Shown here: positions 1-8,620 of the stretch, one piece after another
Position numbering within the stretch: position 1 is the stretch's first letter
How the letters are laid out: each line of letters opens with the position of its first letter
Assembly (NCBI GenBank): GCA_048264125.1
Contig: JBLXDM010000007.1
Span: 124,001 to 188,000 of the forward strand
DNA: 64,000 nt
Direction of reading: 5' to 3'
Source of the DNA: M1-B18 sp048264125
Lineage (GTDB): Bacteria; Bacillota; Clostridia; Peptostreptococcales; Natronincolaceae
Made by a program: the position numbers and the translations under genes
Notes under the pieces: generated by a model
Told to the model about the DNA's origin: nothing
Seen by the model: only the letters and a program-made list of their open reading frames with translations
The model's database searches: none

Positions 1-464
1 CTGATGTCGCCTATAAGGTGTCCCATGAGGCTAAGACGGTTTTGGGGAAATTCGCCTATTATATAGAGGGCTTAAGGGAGCTTCCAAAGCAGTTCTTCCG
101 TCCTTTTAAGGCTGAGCTTCAGTACAATGGAATCACTGAGGAGAGAGAAGTATTATTCTTTATCTTAGCTAATAGCTCACATGTAGGGGGCTTTAAAAAC
201 ATCATACCGGCTGCCACTCTTGATGACGGAAGGTTTGATTTGCTGCTGGTGGAAAAAAGTCAAATGATAGATGCCGCCGGGATATTTGTATTGTCGTTGA
301 CAGGTGAGCATATGAATCATCCCAATCTTAGGTACCTACAGGTGGAGGAGGTTCACATTAAGGGAGAAGGCAACCCAAGGGTTGACATTGATGGAGAGCT
401 GGGGGGTCAGCTGCCTATGAGCTTTAAGGTCATCAAGGGGGGCATTACGCTTTTGGTGCCTTAG
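1..464 (+). CDS. Diacylglycerol/lipid kinase family protein, C-terminal part
   Basis: The reading frame is already open at base 3 (DVAYKVSHEAKTVLGK), so the gene begins before the window and only about the last 153 residues are seen. The visible part resembles the C-terminal beta-sandwich domain of the DagK/YegS lipid kinase family: a VLGKFAYYIEGLRELP-like segment, then GGFKNIIPAATLDDGRFDLL and a terminal PRVDIDGELGG motif. These enzymes phosphorylate diacylglycerol or related lipids at the inner membrane face; the ATP-binding N-terminal domain lies outside the window, so activity cannot be judged. The GTG at 18 is not a credible start because the homology continues upstream of it. A hairpin follows at about 512-542. 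Confidence 0.8.
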   Translation, partial: DVAYKVSHEAKTVLGKFAYYIEGLRELPKQFFRPFKAELQYNGITEEREVLFFILANSSHVGGFKNIIPAATLDDGRFDLLLVEKSQMIDAAGIFVLSLTGEHMNHPNLRYLQVEEVHIKGEGNPRVDIDGELGGQLPMSFKVIKGGITLLVP

Positions 465-510
465 GGGATACGAGACAGAGCAAAAGCAGTTCTGTGGACA
501 CTTCGCTTAA

Positions 511-543
511 TAAAAGCCACATGAGTATTCTCAGTGGCTTTTA
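511..543. terminator. Bidirectional intrinsic terminator
   Basis: Inverted repeat AAAAGCCAC / GTGGCTTTT around a short loop, with U-runs possible on both strands. It lies between the lipid-kinase gene (+) and the convergent bactofilin gene (-) and can serve both. Confidence 0.7.
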
Positions 544-555
544 GATGTCTAGAAA

Positions 556-948
556 TCATGCTGATGCTTGTGAGGAGGTAAGCCTTTCTTCTGTTGCTGC
601 CTGCTTATGCATTTTACAATTTCCTTCGAAGGTGGCATCCTCGTCTAAGATAAAGGTTTTAATGTGAACATCTCCATATAATCGACCTGTGGTAGATATA
701 CGAAGCTGATCCTCGCAATAAACATTGCCCTGAACCTCTCCAGCTATAAAAGTATTCTGACCCTTAATATTTCCTAAAACCTTACCCTTTTCACCTACAT
801 ATAGATTGCCGCTTACCTTGATTTCGCCCTTTACAGTACCATCGATACGTATGGCGCCGCTGGAGGTAAATAGACCTTCAAAGCTGCAATCCTCACCTAT
901 TATTGTATTGACGTTGTTATACTCTACCGGGTTTTTCTTGTTAAACAT
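556..948 (-). CDS. Bactofilin (polymer-forming cytoskeletal protein)
   Basis: A 130-residue protein of the bactofilin (DUF583) family. Residues about 15-110 form the expected run of short hydrophobic/glycine turns of a beta-helix (IIGEDCSFEGLFTSSGAIR, VKGEIKVSGNLYVGEKGKV, GNVYCEDQLRI), flanked by short polar tails as usual. Bactofilins polymerise without nucleotide and often anchor at the membrane to position cell-wall enzymes. The start ATG follows an excellent GAGGAGG site. It lies 20 bases downstream of an M23 peptidase gene on the same strand, so the two probably form an operon; this bactofilin-M23 pairing is widespread and suggests the filament localises the peptidase. I infer a role in local wall remodelling or cell shape. 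Confidence 0.92.
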   Translation of the reverse strand: MFNKKNPVEYNNVNTIIGEDCSFEGLFTSSGAIRIDGTVKGEIKVSGNLYVGEKGKVLGNIKGQNTFIAGEVQGNVYCEDQLRISTTGRLYGDVHIKTFILDEDATFEGNCKMHKQAATEERLTSSQASA

Positions 949-967
949 AAACTTCCTCCTCAGTACA

Positions 968-1900
968 TTAATTTTCTAATATCGTATTTGGATCTACAGC
1001 CTGTCCATTTACTCGTATTTCAAAGTGAAGGTGGGGCCCTGTGCTCCGGCCGGTGCTGCCCATTTTAGCAATGACATCGCCCTTGTTTACCTTATCCCCG
1101 ACACTTATAAGCAGCTTATTGTTATGTGCATATACTGAGGTGTATCCATATCCATGTGATATAATGACCATACGACCATAGGCTCCGTTATAGCCTGCAA
1201 AGGTAACAATACCACTGCCGGCAGCAACTACGTCGGTATTTGATTTATTAGCGATATCAATACCCGAATGGAACTCACGTCTTCTGTTGATAGGAGAAAT
1301 CCTGTAGCCATAGGGTGAAGTGATTCTGCCGGTTGCTGGCATGAGGTTTGGTTGTGAGTCTATATATTTCATCTGCTTTTCAACATCTACAATTAGCTGC
1401 TCCATGCCCTCCCGTTGCTTCTCTATGAGTTCGTTTAAAAGCTCCATTTCCAGCTCATAATCGAAATCATCCTCAGGGTTTATACTTGTTCTCTGATCTG
1501 AACGAGATACCAAAAAAGTAGAAATCATTTTCGGCTCATCTGTCTTAGCTTCCAGACCAACCATGTTAAGAACCTGATTTTGCAGCTCATTTAGTCCTGC
1601 AAGCTTTTCTTCAATAGTAGTGGATTTGGTTCTCAGATAGACTATTTCATCGGCCTGAATATTGTTTTCCTCTGCCAGCTGATAGAGCTCTTGATTGACA
1701 TGAGTCAACTCCTGATTAGTGATGATTAATCTATATGAGAAATTGGCTGTTCCGATTATTAGTGCAACTATTAAAATACTAGAAGTAATAACCAGCCATT
1801 GGGGAATTGAAAACTGTATTTTTTTGTGGGTTTTACTTGATATAATTATAAAGGATAGCTTTTTTTGCTCCTTAGCCGATAGGTGAGAGAATCCTTTCAC
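968..1900 (-). CDS. Membrane-anchored M23 (LytM-type) peptidoglycan endopeptidase
   Basis: A 310-residue protein. Residues 1-32 are basic and cytoplasmic, about 33-55 form one membrane segment (WLVITSSILIVALIIGTANF), about 60-180 are coiled-coil-like, and the C-terminal 130 residues are an M23 domain. Zinc ligands are visible: HSGID (H and D) and the HLHFE pair; a further YAHNN histidine precedes them. These enzymes cut peptide cross-links in peptidoglycan outside the cell. The start is GTG with AAGGAG nine bases upstream. It is followed by the bactofilin gene in an apparent operon. Whether it is an active hydrolase or an activator is not shown, but ligands are complete, favouring activity. 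Confidence 0.92.
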   Translation of the reverse strand: MKGFSHLSAKEQKKLSFIIISSKTHKKIQFSIPQWLVITSSILIVALIIGTANFSYRLIITNQELTHVNQELYQLAEENNIQADEIVYLRTKSTTIEEKLAGLNELQNQVLNMVGLEAKTDEPKMISTFLVSRSDQRTSINPEDDFDYELEMELLNELIEKQREGMEQLIVDVEKQMKYIDSQPNLMPATGRITSPYGYRISPINRRREFHSGIDIANKSNTDVVAAGSGIVTFAGYNGAYGRMVIISHGYGYTSVYAHNNKLLISVGDKVNKGDVIAKMGSTGRSTGPHLHFEIRVNGQAVDPNTILEN

Positions 1901-2100
1901 TTATATCAACTCCTTCTAAAGGGTATCAAAAATATTAATTTCTACAAATATCTAAGAAAACCTTTAAAAATCAGAAATAAATATAAAAATAGTTATATTT
2001 TACTAAAAAAATTATAATTTTAACCTTAATAAAAGAGGATTTTAGTACTAGTATTTAGAATTGTAACAGTATAAAACAGTGTGAACTATGGGAGGGCAAT

Positions 2101-2538
2101 ATGGAGGAAAAAAACTATGACGATGCAATAATTGAACTGGAGCAGGAGCTTAGGCATCTGTGTACTGTTATAAAGAAAAAGGGTAGAGAAATATTAGCAG
2201 ATTTTGAAATAACGCCACCGCAATTCGAAGCCCTACAATATCTGATAAATGAGGAAAATCTCACTATTGGTGAATTGAGCAATAGAATGTTTTTAGCCTG
2301 CAGCACGATAACTGATTTAATCGATCGGATGGAAAAAAATGCATTGGTTAAGCGTCTGAGGGACGAAAAGGACAGAAGGGTTGTCAGAATTATAGTTCTG
2401 GACAAGGGACATGACATTATTAATGAGGTTTTACATGTGCGAAGAAGCTATCTCGGTGGAATCCTAAAGGACCTTAACATGGAGCAAAAGGATTTAATTC
2501 TAAAGGGTATCGCTATGGTATATGACAGAACGGTATAA
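2101..2538 (+). CDS. MarR family transcriptional regulator
   Basis: A 145-residue winged-helix protein with MarR layout: N-terminal dimerisation helix, LTIGELSNRMFLACSTITDL recognition region near residues 55-75, and the wing motif KRLRDEKDRRVVRI near residue 85. The DRR wing is typical of the family. MarR proteins are usually ligand-responsive repressors of neighbouring genes. The start ATG is preceded by GGGAGG. The stop is only 14 bases before the very large GGDEF protein, so the two are probably co-transcribed and the regulator may control that gene. Ligand unknown. Confidence 0.9.
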   Translation: MEEKNYDDAIIELEQELRHLCTVIKKKGREILADFEITPPQFEALQYLINEENLTIGELSNRMFLACSTITDLIDRMEKNALVKRLRDEKDRRVVRIIVLDKGHDIINEVLHVRRSYLGGILKDLNMEQKDLILKGIAMVYDRTV

Positions 2539-2552
2539 TAAGCAATAGGGAA

Positions 2553-5500
2553 GTGAGTAAGTTGGAGCTAATAAATAATAGATATAAGATCGAGGAATGC
2601 TTAGAAAGCGATCATCAATACAGTAAATTTTTAGTTACGGATTTGTTCAAAAAGGAGCAAAAATCCAAGGTTCTTCTGTATCTGATAGTCGATAGTCATT
2701 TTACTAAGCCCTTTATTCACTATTGCAATAAGAGTATATATGAGATCTCCTCCCTACAGCAGCCCAATATCATAGGTGTTCATAGCTATGGGATAGTGGA
2801 TTCAATAGACGACAAGAAAACCAAGGAGCTTTATTATTTTTATACAACGGAATATATAGAACAGGAAAAGATAGTTTTTTTTAATAGTCCATTGACAAAG
2901 GAGGACTTTCTCAATATTTATTCTCAATTGTCGAGGGCATTAGACTATCTGCTTTTTCATGGCATTGTTTATAAATTCCTCAGCATGGAAACCATTACAA
3001 TCTATAAAGAAAACAACCAATTTAAAGTAAAGCTTTTAGATTTGGTTTCCACTAAGCGACTGGAAATAAGCAAGAAATTCATGGAGCCCCTAAACAACAG
3101 CTTTAAAGCACCGGAGCTAACCTATGACAATATCATAGGCAGCTATACTGACATATACTCCTTAGGCTCACTTCTATATTATCTTTTAACATATGAGGAA
3201 TTTAATGTAAATAGATTGAGGCATAGGCTGGAGGAGCTTAAGGCTGCAAATGATGATAATTGGAAGAAACGGCTTCTGGAAATAATTATGAAGATGACTC
3301 AAAATGATTTTTTGGAGAGATATCAGACGGTTCATGAGATAAACGGAGCAATAGAAGAGGTTTATGGACTGGGCTACAAAATAGAGGACAAAAGCAGCAT
3401 GGAGTGCCTGAACTTTAGAACACCCTTGGTGGGACGAGAGATGGAGCTTAATAAAATCATCAACACGATAGATAAGGCTGAAAAAAGCCTGATATTGATA
3501 CATGGCGATAGGGGTATCGGCAAGACTAGGCTTATAGGTGAAGTAAAGCATCTTTTGAGGTCAAAGAAATACGCAATATTGAATGCGGGATTATCGACGG
3601 AGGAGTACACCTTTGAAAAGCTGGCTACCCACCTACTGAGGCCCCTGCTTAAATCTGCCTCCGTAACCTCCTTTGAAAGATATGCAAAGGAGCTGGTAAA
3701 GCTAATTCCCGAGATTGGGATAAACCGAAAGATCACGCCTTCAAAGGTACTATCTGAGGACAAGGAGCTTTTAAGGCTATACGACAGAGTATCTAACTTT
3801 ATGATAGAGGTGACTGCCAATCAGCCCACAGTTATAACAATAGATGATTTTCATCTGGCGGATCAAACGGCAATTGAGTTTATTGACTATTTATTAAAGA
3901 TAAATAAGGTGAAAAAATCCCCCTTAGTAATTATTTTGGGATTTGTTACAGAGCTTTATGGTGTTGAGGATATTAACAGCTTTATCAGTCAATGGCAGAT
4001 GGACGGTACGGCACTGGACTTTAAGCTCAGCAGACTTACGGTTGAGGATACTGCAGAGATGATAAAGCATATTCTAGGCTGGAGACAGGAGCCTTTAAAT
4101 TTTGCTGCAAAAATCCTTAAGGAAACCGATGGTATTCCAAGATACATAGAGGAGATCATCAGGGAGCTTTTTGCGCAGAAAATTCTTTATGTAGACTATA
4201 GCTCAAAATCTAAGGTGTATACATGGCATATCTCCAACGACACCTTTGCTAATCTAAAGATAATGGAAAATATTGACGAGGCCATCGTCAGACAGCTGAA
4301 TACCTTTGACAGCAATACAAGGAAAATATTAGAGGCGGTATCCCTCTTCAGCAGTGCTGTCTCACTTGAAATAATTTCTAAAATAATTGGTGGGGATATT
4401 AAATACTCAGAGTATCTAGGGCCATTGACACAGTTAAAAATATTGGATGAAAAGCTGGAGGACTGGGGCTACACCTATAGCATATACAGAAAGCAGCTGA
4501 AGGAATATATATACAGCAGCATTCCCCACAAGGAGCAAGTCAGGCTCCATAAGCTTATCAGTGACATATTGGAGGATTTATATATAAGAGAAGGCAGGGA
4601 GAATAAGGATGAATTAATATATCACCTGCTGAAGTCCAATCAAAAGGACAAGGTCATAGATTATTGCATCGAGGCCGGTGACAGCATGCTGAGTTTAAGA
4701 ATTTACACTCAGGCATTGGTGTTCTTTACAAAGGCCCTCAATCTAATGGAGGACCCGCTGGATGAAAGAAGGCTAACCCTGCTGATGAAGGTGGCGGATA
4801 TCCATCAAAACCAAGGGAAAAATAGAGTCGCTATATCCAATTACATAGAGGTTATATTGCTGGCACCCAAAATGGGGAAACAGGAAATAATGATTGATGC
4901 AAAGATTAAGGTTGGACATATTTATCTTAATAGAAACGAGCTGGCCATTGCGGAGAAGAACTTTGAGGAGTGTATTGAGCTGTCAAGGGGCATCGATTAC
5001 CACGAGGGCTGTATGATGGCAGGCTATTTGCAAACCAGAGTCTATATGCACCAGAAAAATGTTGATGCTATGGAGGAAACCGCAAACCGTTATATCCAAC
5101 TATCCCGAAGGCTTGGACGCATAGACCTTTTAGGGATGTTTATGAGTCAATTAGGAGTAGTGGAATACTATAAGGGCAACTACCATAGTGCCATGGAGCA
5201 TTTTCAAAGCAGCATAACCCTGCTGGAGGAAGGTAATAAAATTGAAGAGACCTGCAGGCCGATCAATAATATCGGTGTAATACTACAGGAAAAATTCCAA
5301 AATGTAAATGAGGCCAGGATTTATTTTGAAAGGGCCTTAAAGCTAGCACAGCAGTACCATAGGATAGAGGACATTATACGCTATCATAATAATATTGCCG
5401 ATGCCTATATGTTTGAGTACAATTATGAAAAGGCTATAGATGTGCTTATAAAGAATCAGGAGCTTACGATTGAATATGAGGAAGAAACTGCAAGACTGTT

Positions 5501-7973
5501 GGGCTACAGTAATCTGGTAGAATCCTATATCAATCTGGCGGATTATAAGAATGCTTATAAATATCTAATGAAGGCCCTTAAGGAATGCCAGCCACAGCTG
5601 AAGATTAGCCTCTATACAGAAGGCTTTGTAATCAGCTATGCAAAATTCTACATAAAGATGGGTCTTTTCGATAGGGCTTTGGAGATATTTGAGGAATATG
5701 CCTTTGTATTTAAGCAAAAGGACTCCAAGGAGTATCTGTCAATGAAGAGCTGGACCTTCTTTTGCAGATTGAATATCGGCGAAAAGGTGGAGGCCTCCGA
5801 GCTTTTATCGGTGCTGGATTTATTTAGAGAATCAAAGCTAATCAGAGATAGAAGACTTAATCTACTAAAGGCCGCCAGCTATTTTTATAGTAGGGGAGAT
5901 ATGGAAATAACCCAAAAGCTATTGGCTGAGGATGAGGCTTTAATATCGGAGTATGACAATGAATTCCTAGAGATAAATAGAGGAATTACATTATACAGGA
6001 CTATAGATAAGGACAAAAGCAACAGCATTCAAAAGCTGGAGGAGCTGCTGCTGAAGGTGATAAACACTAAGTATAAGGAGCTGACCTGGAAAACCTACAA
6101 CCTTTTGGGCGAGGCTTATTTGCAGATACAGGATTATTACAAGGCCACCAGCTGCTTTCTGGACGCACTGGAGGCAATTCAACAGCTTTTAAATAAGGTG
6201 CCGGATGAGTTTAAAGGGAGCTATTTAATAAACGATGAGAAGTATAAAATCAAGCAGAGATTGTTGCTTATGGAGAATGCAATACGAGGCAACCAGCTGG
6301 AGAATTGCGGCCTATTGGATATAGCAGGCCAGCAGGAGGATAATCTGGACTTGAATGACTTTTTTGACAATACCCGCTTCAAGGAGCTATTCCAAAATGA
6401 GACCTTCTACAATTTGGCTCTGGAGCAGTACAAAAAGATGTTCCCTATAAAGGTGGATAATACCGGGCAGCTGCTGGAATCCTTTACCAATGATCCTGTA
6501 TACAATCTGGATCTATTGCTGAGGCTTTCTGGTAAATACGTTTTGGCGACAAAGGGAGTGTTTTTAGGGGCCACGGAGGAGGGACTTGAAAGAATAGCCT
6601 CCTTTGGTCAGGATGTTAACATTGACGAAATTACCCATATCATCGATAAGCTGTCAACCTCCTCCTTCGGTATACTGGTGGACAATTCTACCGATAACGG
6701 TGGCGAGCCATTGGTCAATGATGCTAAGGCTTTGATTTGCATACCTATACAGGAAAGGCATAGTAGGCCCCAAAGAATAAACAATGATCAGCGACGCTGG
6801 ACACCGAAGGATCAAAATAGAATTGAAGGCTATTTGTATTTAGAGACCAATAAGGTTTTTAACAATTTTTCCTATGAGGCCTTTTATGAATGTAAAAAGC
6901 TCACAAATTTATCTATGCTGCTTTTGGAAAACTACTTCCTTAAAATATATTCTTCGATAGATAAGCTAACGGGAGCTTATATCCGAAAGCATTTTGAAAA
7001 GGTTTTTAGGGAAAAGCTGGAGGTAGCTAAGGAAGCAAATCAAACCTTCTCAATCATAATGGCGGATATAGATCATTTTAAAAATGTAAATGACACCTAT
7101 GGGCATCAGCGAGGAGACCTGGTGCTGGCGGAGGTAGGAAGGGTTGTGAAGGATAACATCAGGAGCACCGATTATTTTGGTAGATATGGTGGAGAGGAAT
7201 TCATTATATTGCTGCCAAATACCGACAAGCAGGACGCCTTTCTGGTGGCTGAAAAAATCCGTGAAAGATTCAAAAAGGCCAACCTGCTGGGGGAGGATGT
7301 GGAGCTAACCATCAGCTGTGGTATATCCTCCTTTCCTAAGGACGGTATAAGCAAGGAGACAATTATAGAAAAGGCCGACAGAGCCCTTTATACAGCAAAG
7401 GAAAAGGGCCGGAATAAGACCATTATCTGGGAGGAGGGCCTTGGCTTCTCCGACAAGAGAATCGATAAGCTGGCGGGGGTTGTTACCGGAAATATCGTGC
7501 AGGACCAAAGAAATGTATTGGCACTGGCGGAGGTCATAGAGCTTCTGACCGACAATAAAAGCCTGGAGGAAAAGGCCTTCAACGTCATGGGAAGACTTAT
7601 TGAAATCCTTGAGGCAGATGAATGCATGCTTTTCGTATTAAAGGATGTGGAAGTAGAAAGCGTTTTATGCAGAAGGCGTTTTTATGATGAATGGCTAAAT
7701 CAAATGAGCTATAATGAAAAGCTTCTAAATAGGGTGATACTGTCAAAGCAGGGAGAGTATTTAATAGACTGGGAGGACATCAGCCATATTGATATTTTGA
7801 CGGGAACACCCAACTGGAAATCCGTCATGCTGATACCGATATTCTATAATGGGATATTGAAGGGTATTATGTACTTTACGGTCCCTGCTAAGGAAAAGGA
7901 GTTTGATTTTGCCAGCTACAATTTGGCCAAAATCGCCAGCAATGTTATGGGGGCCTTTATTGCTAATAAATAG
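2553..7973 (+). CDS. Giant signalling protein: pseudokinase-ATPase-TPR-GAF-GGDEF-GAF
   Basis: An 1806-residue cytoplasmic protein. Residues 1-270 look like a Ser/Thr protein kinase fold, but the HRD-like position reads IVYKFLSMETI and the DFG position reads LDLV, so catalysis looks lost. From about 292 comes an AAA/STAND-type ATPase: GREMEL entry, Walker A GDRGIGKT (~318), Walker B-like VITIDDFH (~429). TPR-like repeats run about 700-1215, a GAF-like domain about 1285-1460, and a GGDEF domain about 1490-1625 with intact GGEEF and an RSTD I-site five residues upstream, so it should make c-di-GMP from GTP with product inhibition. A second GAF-like domain ends the protein (about 1665-1800). No membrane segment is evident. 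The GTG at 2553 has close AGGG spacing; TTG at 2562 is an alternative start. Inputs are unknown. Confidence 0.85.
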   Translation: MSKLELINNRYKIEECLESDHQYSKFLVTDLFKKEQKSKVLLYLIVDSHFTKPFIHYCNKSIYEISSLQQPNIIGVHSYGIVDSIDDKKTKELYYFYTTEYIEQEKIVFFNSPLTKEDFLNIYSQLSRALDYLLFHGIVYKFLSMETITIYKENNQFKVKLLDLVSTKRLEISKKFMEPLNNSFKAPELTYDNIIGSYTDIYSLGSLLYYLLTYEEFNVNRLRHRLEELKAANDDNWKKRLLEIIMKMTQNDFLERYQTVHEINGAIEEVYGLGYKIEDKSSMECLNFRTPLVGREMELNKIINTIDKAEKSLILIHGDRGIGKTRLIGEVKHLLRSKKYAILNAGLSTEEYTFEKLATHLLRPLLKSASVTSFERYAKELVKLIPEIGINRKITPSKVLSEDKELLRLYDRVSNFMIEVTANQPTVITIDDFHLADQTAIEFIDYLLKINKVKKSPLVIILGFVTELYGVEDINSFISQWQMDGTALDFKLSRLTVEDTAEMIKHILGWRQEPLNFAAKILKETDGIPRYIEEIIRELFAQKILYVDYSSKSKVYTWHISNDTFANLKIMENIDEAIVRQLNTFDSNTRKILEAVSLFSSAVSLEIISKIIGGDIKYSEYLGPLTQLKILDEKLEDWGYTYSIYRKQLKEYIYSSIPHKEQVRLHKLISDILEDLYIREGRENKDELIYHLLKSNQKDKVIDYCIEAGDSMLSLRIYTQALVFFTKALNLMEDPLDERRLTLLMKVADIHQNQGKNRVAISNYIEVILLAPKMGKQEIMIDAKIKVGHIYLNRNELAIAEKNFEECIELSRGIDYHEGCMMAGYLQTRVYMHQKNVDAMEETANRYIQLSRRLGRIDLLGMFMSQLGVVEYYKGNYHSAMEHFQSSITLLEEGNKIEETCRPINNIGVILQEKFQNVNEARIYFERALKLAQQYHRIEDIIRYHNNIADAYMFEYNYEKAIDVLIKNQELTIEYEEETARLLGYSNLVESYINLADYKNAYKYLMKALKECQPQLKISLYTEGFVISYAKFYIKMGLFDRALEIFEEYAFVFKQKDSKEYLSMKSWTFFCRLNIGEKVEASELLSVLDLFRESKLIRDRRLNLLKAASYFYSRGDMEITQKLLAEDEALISEYDNEFLEINRGITLYRTIDKDKSNSIQKLEELLLKVINTKYKELTWKTYNLLGEAYLQIQDYYKATSCFLDALEAIQQLLNKVPDEFKGSYLINDEKYKIKQRLLLMENAIRGNQLENCGLLDIAGQQEDNLDLNDFFDNTRFKELFQNETFYNLALEQYKKMFPIKVDNTGQLLESFTNDPVYNLDLLLRLSGKYVLATKGVFLGATEEGLERIASFGQDVNIDEITHIIDKLSTSSFGILVDNSTDNGGEPLVNDAKALICIPIQERHSRPQRINNDQRRWTPKDQNRIEGYLYLETNKVFNNFSYEAFYECKKLTNLSMLLLENYFLKIYSSIDKLTGAYIRKHFEKVFREKLEVAKEANQTFSIIMADIDHFKNVNDTYGHQRGDLVLAEVGRVVKDNIRSTDYFGRYGGEEFIILLPNTDKQDAFLVAEKIRERFKKANLLGEDVELTISCGISSFPKDGISKETIIEKADRALYTAKEKGRNKTIIWEEGLGFSDKRIDKLAGVVTGNIVQDQRNVLALAEVIELLTDNKSLEEKAFNVMGRLIEILEADECMLFVLKDVEVESVLCRRRFYDEWLNQMSYNEKLLNRVILSKQGEYLIDWEDISHIDILTGTPNWKSVMLIPIFYNGILKGIMYFTVPAKEKEFDFASYNLAKIASNVMGAFIANK

Positions 7974-8020
7974 CATAATATTTTATACAACACCAAATAA
8001 TATGCATAGGAGGTGTTGTT

Positions 8021-8266
8021 ATGAAGGCAAAAGTAGCGGTAGAGGGCAATTTAACAGGTGTAAAGGATTATCTGCAAAAAAAAGGCTGGGATGTAAGCAG
8101 TCTGCAGAGCACAGGTAATCTGGATTCCTTTGATGCCATTGTGGTAACCGGTCAGGATTCAAACATTTTGGGGATTGAAAAAACTCAGACAAAAACCCCC
8201 ATTATAACAGCAAGAGGTCAGTCGGCTGAACAGGTTTATGATGAAATAAGAAAAAGATTGCAATAG
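8021..8266 (+). CDS. UPF0180 / YkuS-like small protein
   Basis: An 81-residue protein matching the YkuS/UPF0180 pattern: short alpha/beta start (KVAVEGNLTGVKDYL), a central DAIVVTGQDSNILGIE segment and TPIITARGQSAEQV near the end. Family members are small cytosolic proteins of unknown function. The start ATG follows AGGAGGTG. It lies 47 bases after the giant GGDEF gene and is closed by a strong terminator, so it may be the last gene of that transcript. Confidence 0.8.
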   Translation: MKAKVAVEGNLTGVKDYLQKKGWDVSSLQSTGNLDSFDAIVVTGQDSNILGIEKTQTKTPIITARGQSAEQVYDEIRKRLQ

Positions 8267-8271
8267 AAAGG

Positions 8272-8295
8272 CTGAGACTTAGTCTCAGTTTTTTT
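8272..8295 (+). terminator. Intrinsic terminator after the YkuS-like gene
   Basis: Seven-base perfect stem CTGAGAC / GTCTCAG with a three-base loop, followed directly by seven Ts. Confidence 0.9.
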
Positions 8296-8296
8296 G

Positions 8297-8470
8297 TTGT
8301 ATAAGAAAGTCCTATTTTTTTACTATGAATTCTTATACAATGGGGGGTTGTTAAGGGGGGTGTCTCCCCTTATTAAAATAAGGAGGGTACAGCGAAGCGT
8401 CCTAGGGAACGCATGGGTTCCCTGGAAAACAAACGTGGCGGGGCCACTTTGTTCTTGTATTACTTTAGCA
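8297..8470. other. Hairpin-rich intergenic element of unknown nature
   Basis: The 325-base gap before hutH contains no convincing gene. It does contain several inverted repeats in a row: TTGTATAAGAA (8297) with TTCTTATACAA (8330-8340); AAGGGG with CCCCTT around 8353-8371; GGGAAC with GTTCCC around 8405-8423; and ACAAACGTGG with CCACTTTGT around 8430-8452. Part of it is much richer in G and C than the surroundings. It could be a structured RNA, a leader of hutH, or a degenerate mobile remnant. I do not recognise a known riboswitch in it. From about 8475 to 8600 it is plain AT-rich sequence. Confidence 0.4.
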
Positions 8471-8620
8471 TAGTACAATTGCACATTACTAAATTTTGTT
8501 GAAGGTTTAAAAAAAATTAGTAAATAATTGAAGGAATTTTCATATTATTGTTGAAATGAATAAATAGAATATTTAGGTCATCATATGATATATAAGCAAT
8601 GATATAGGAGAGTGAATTAA

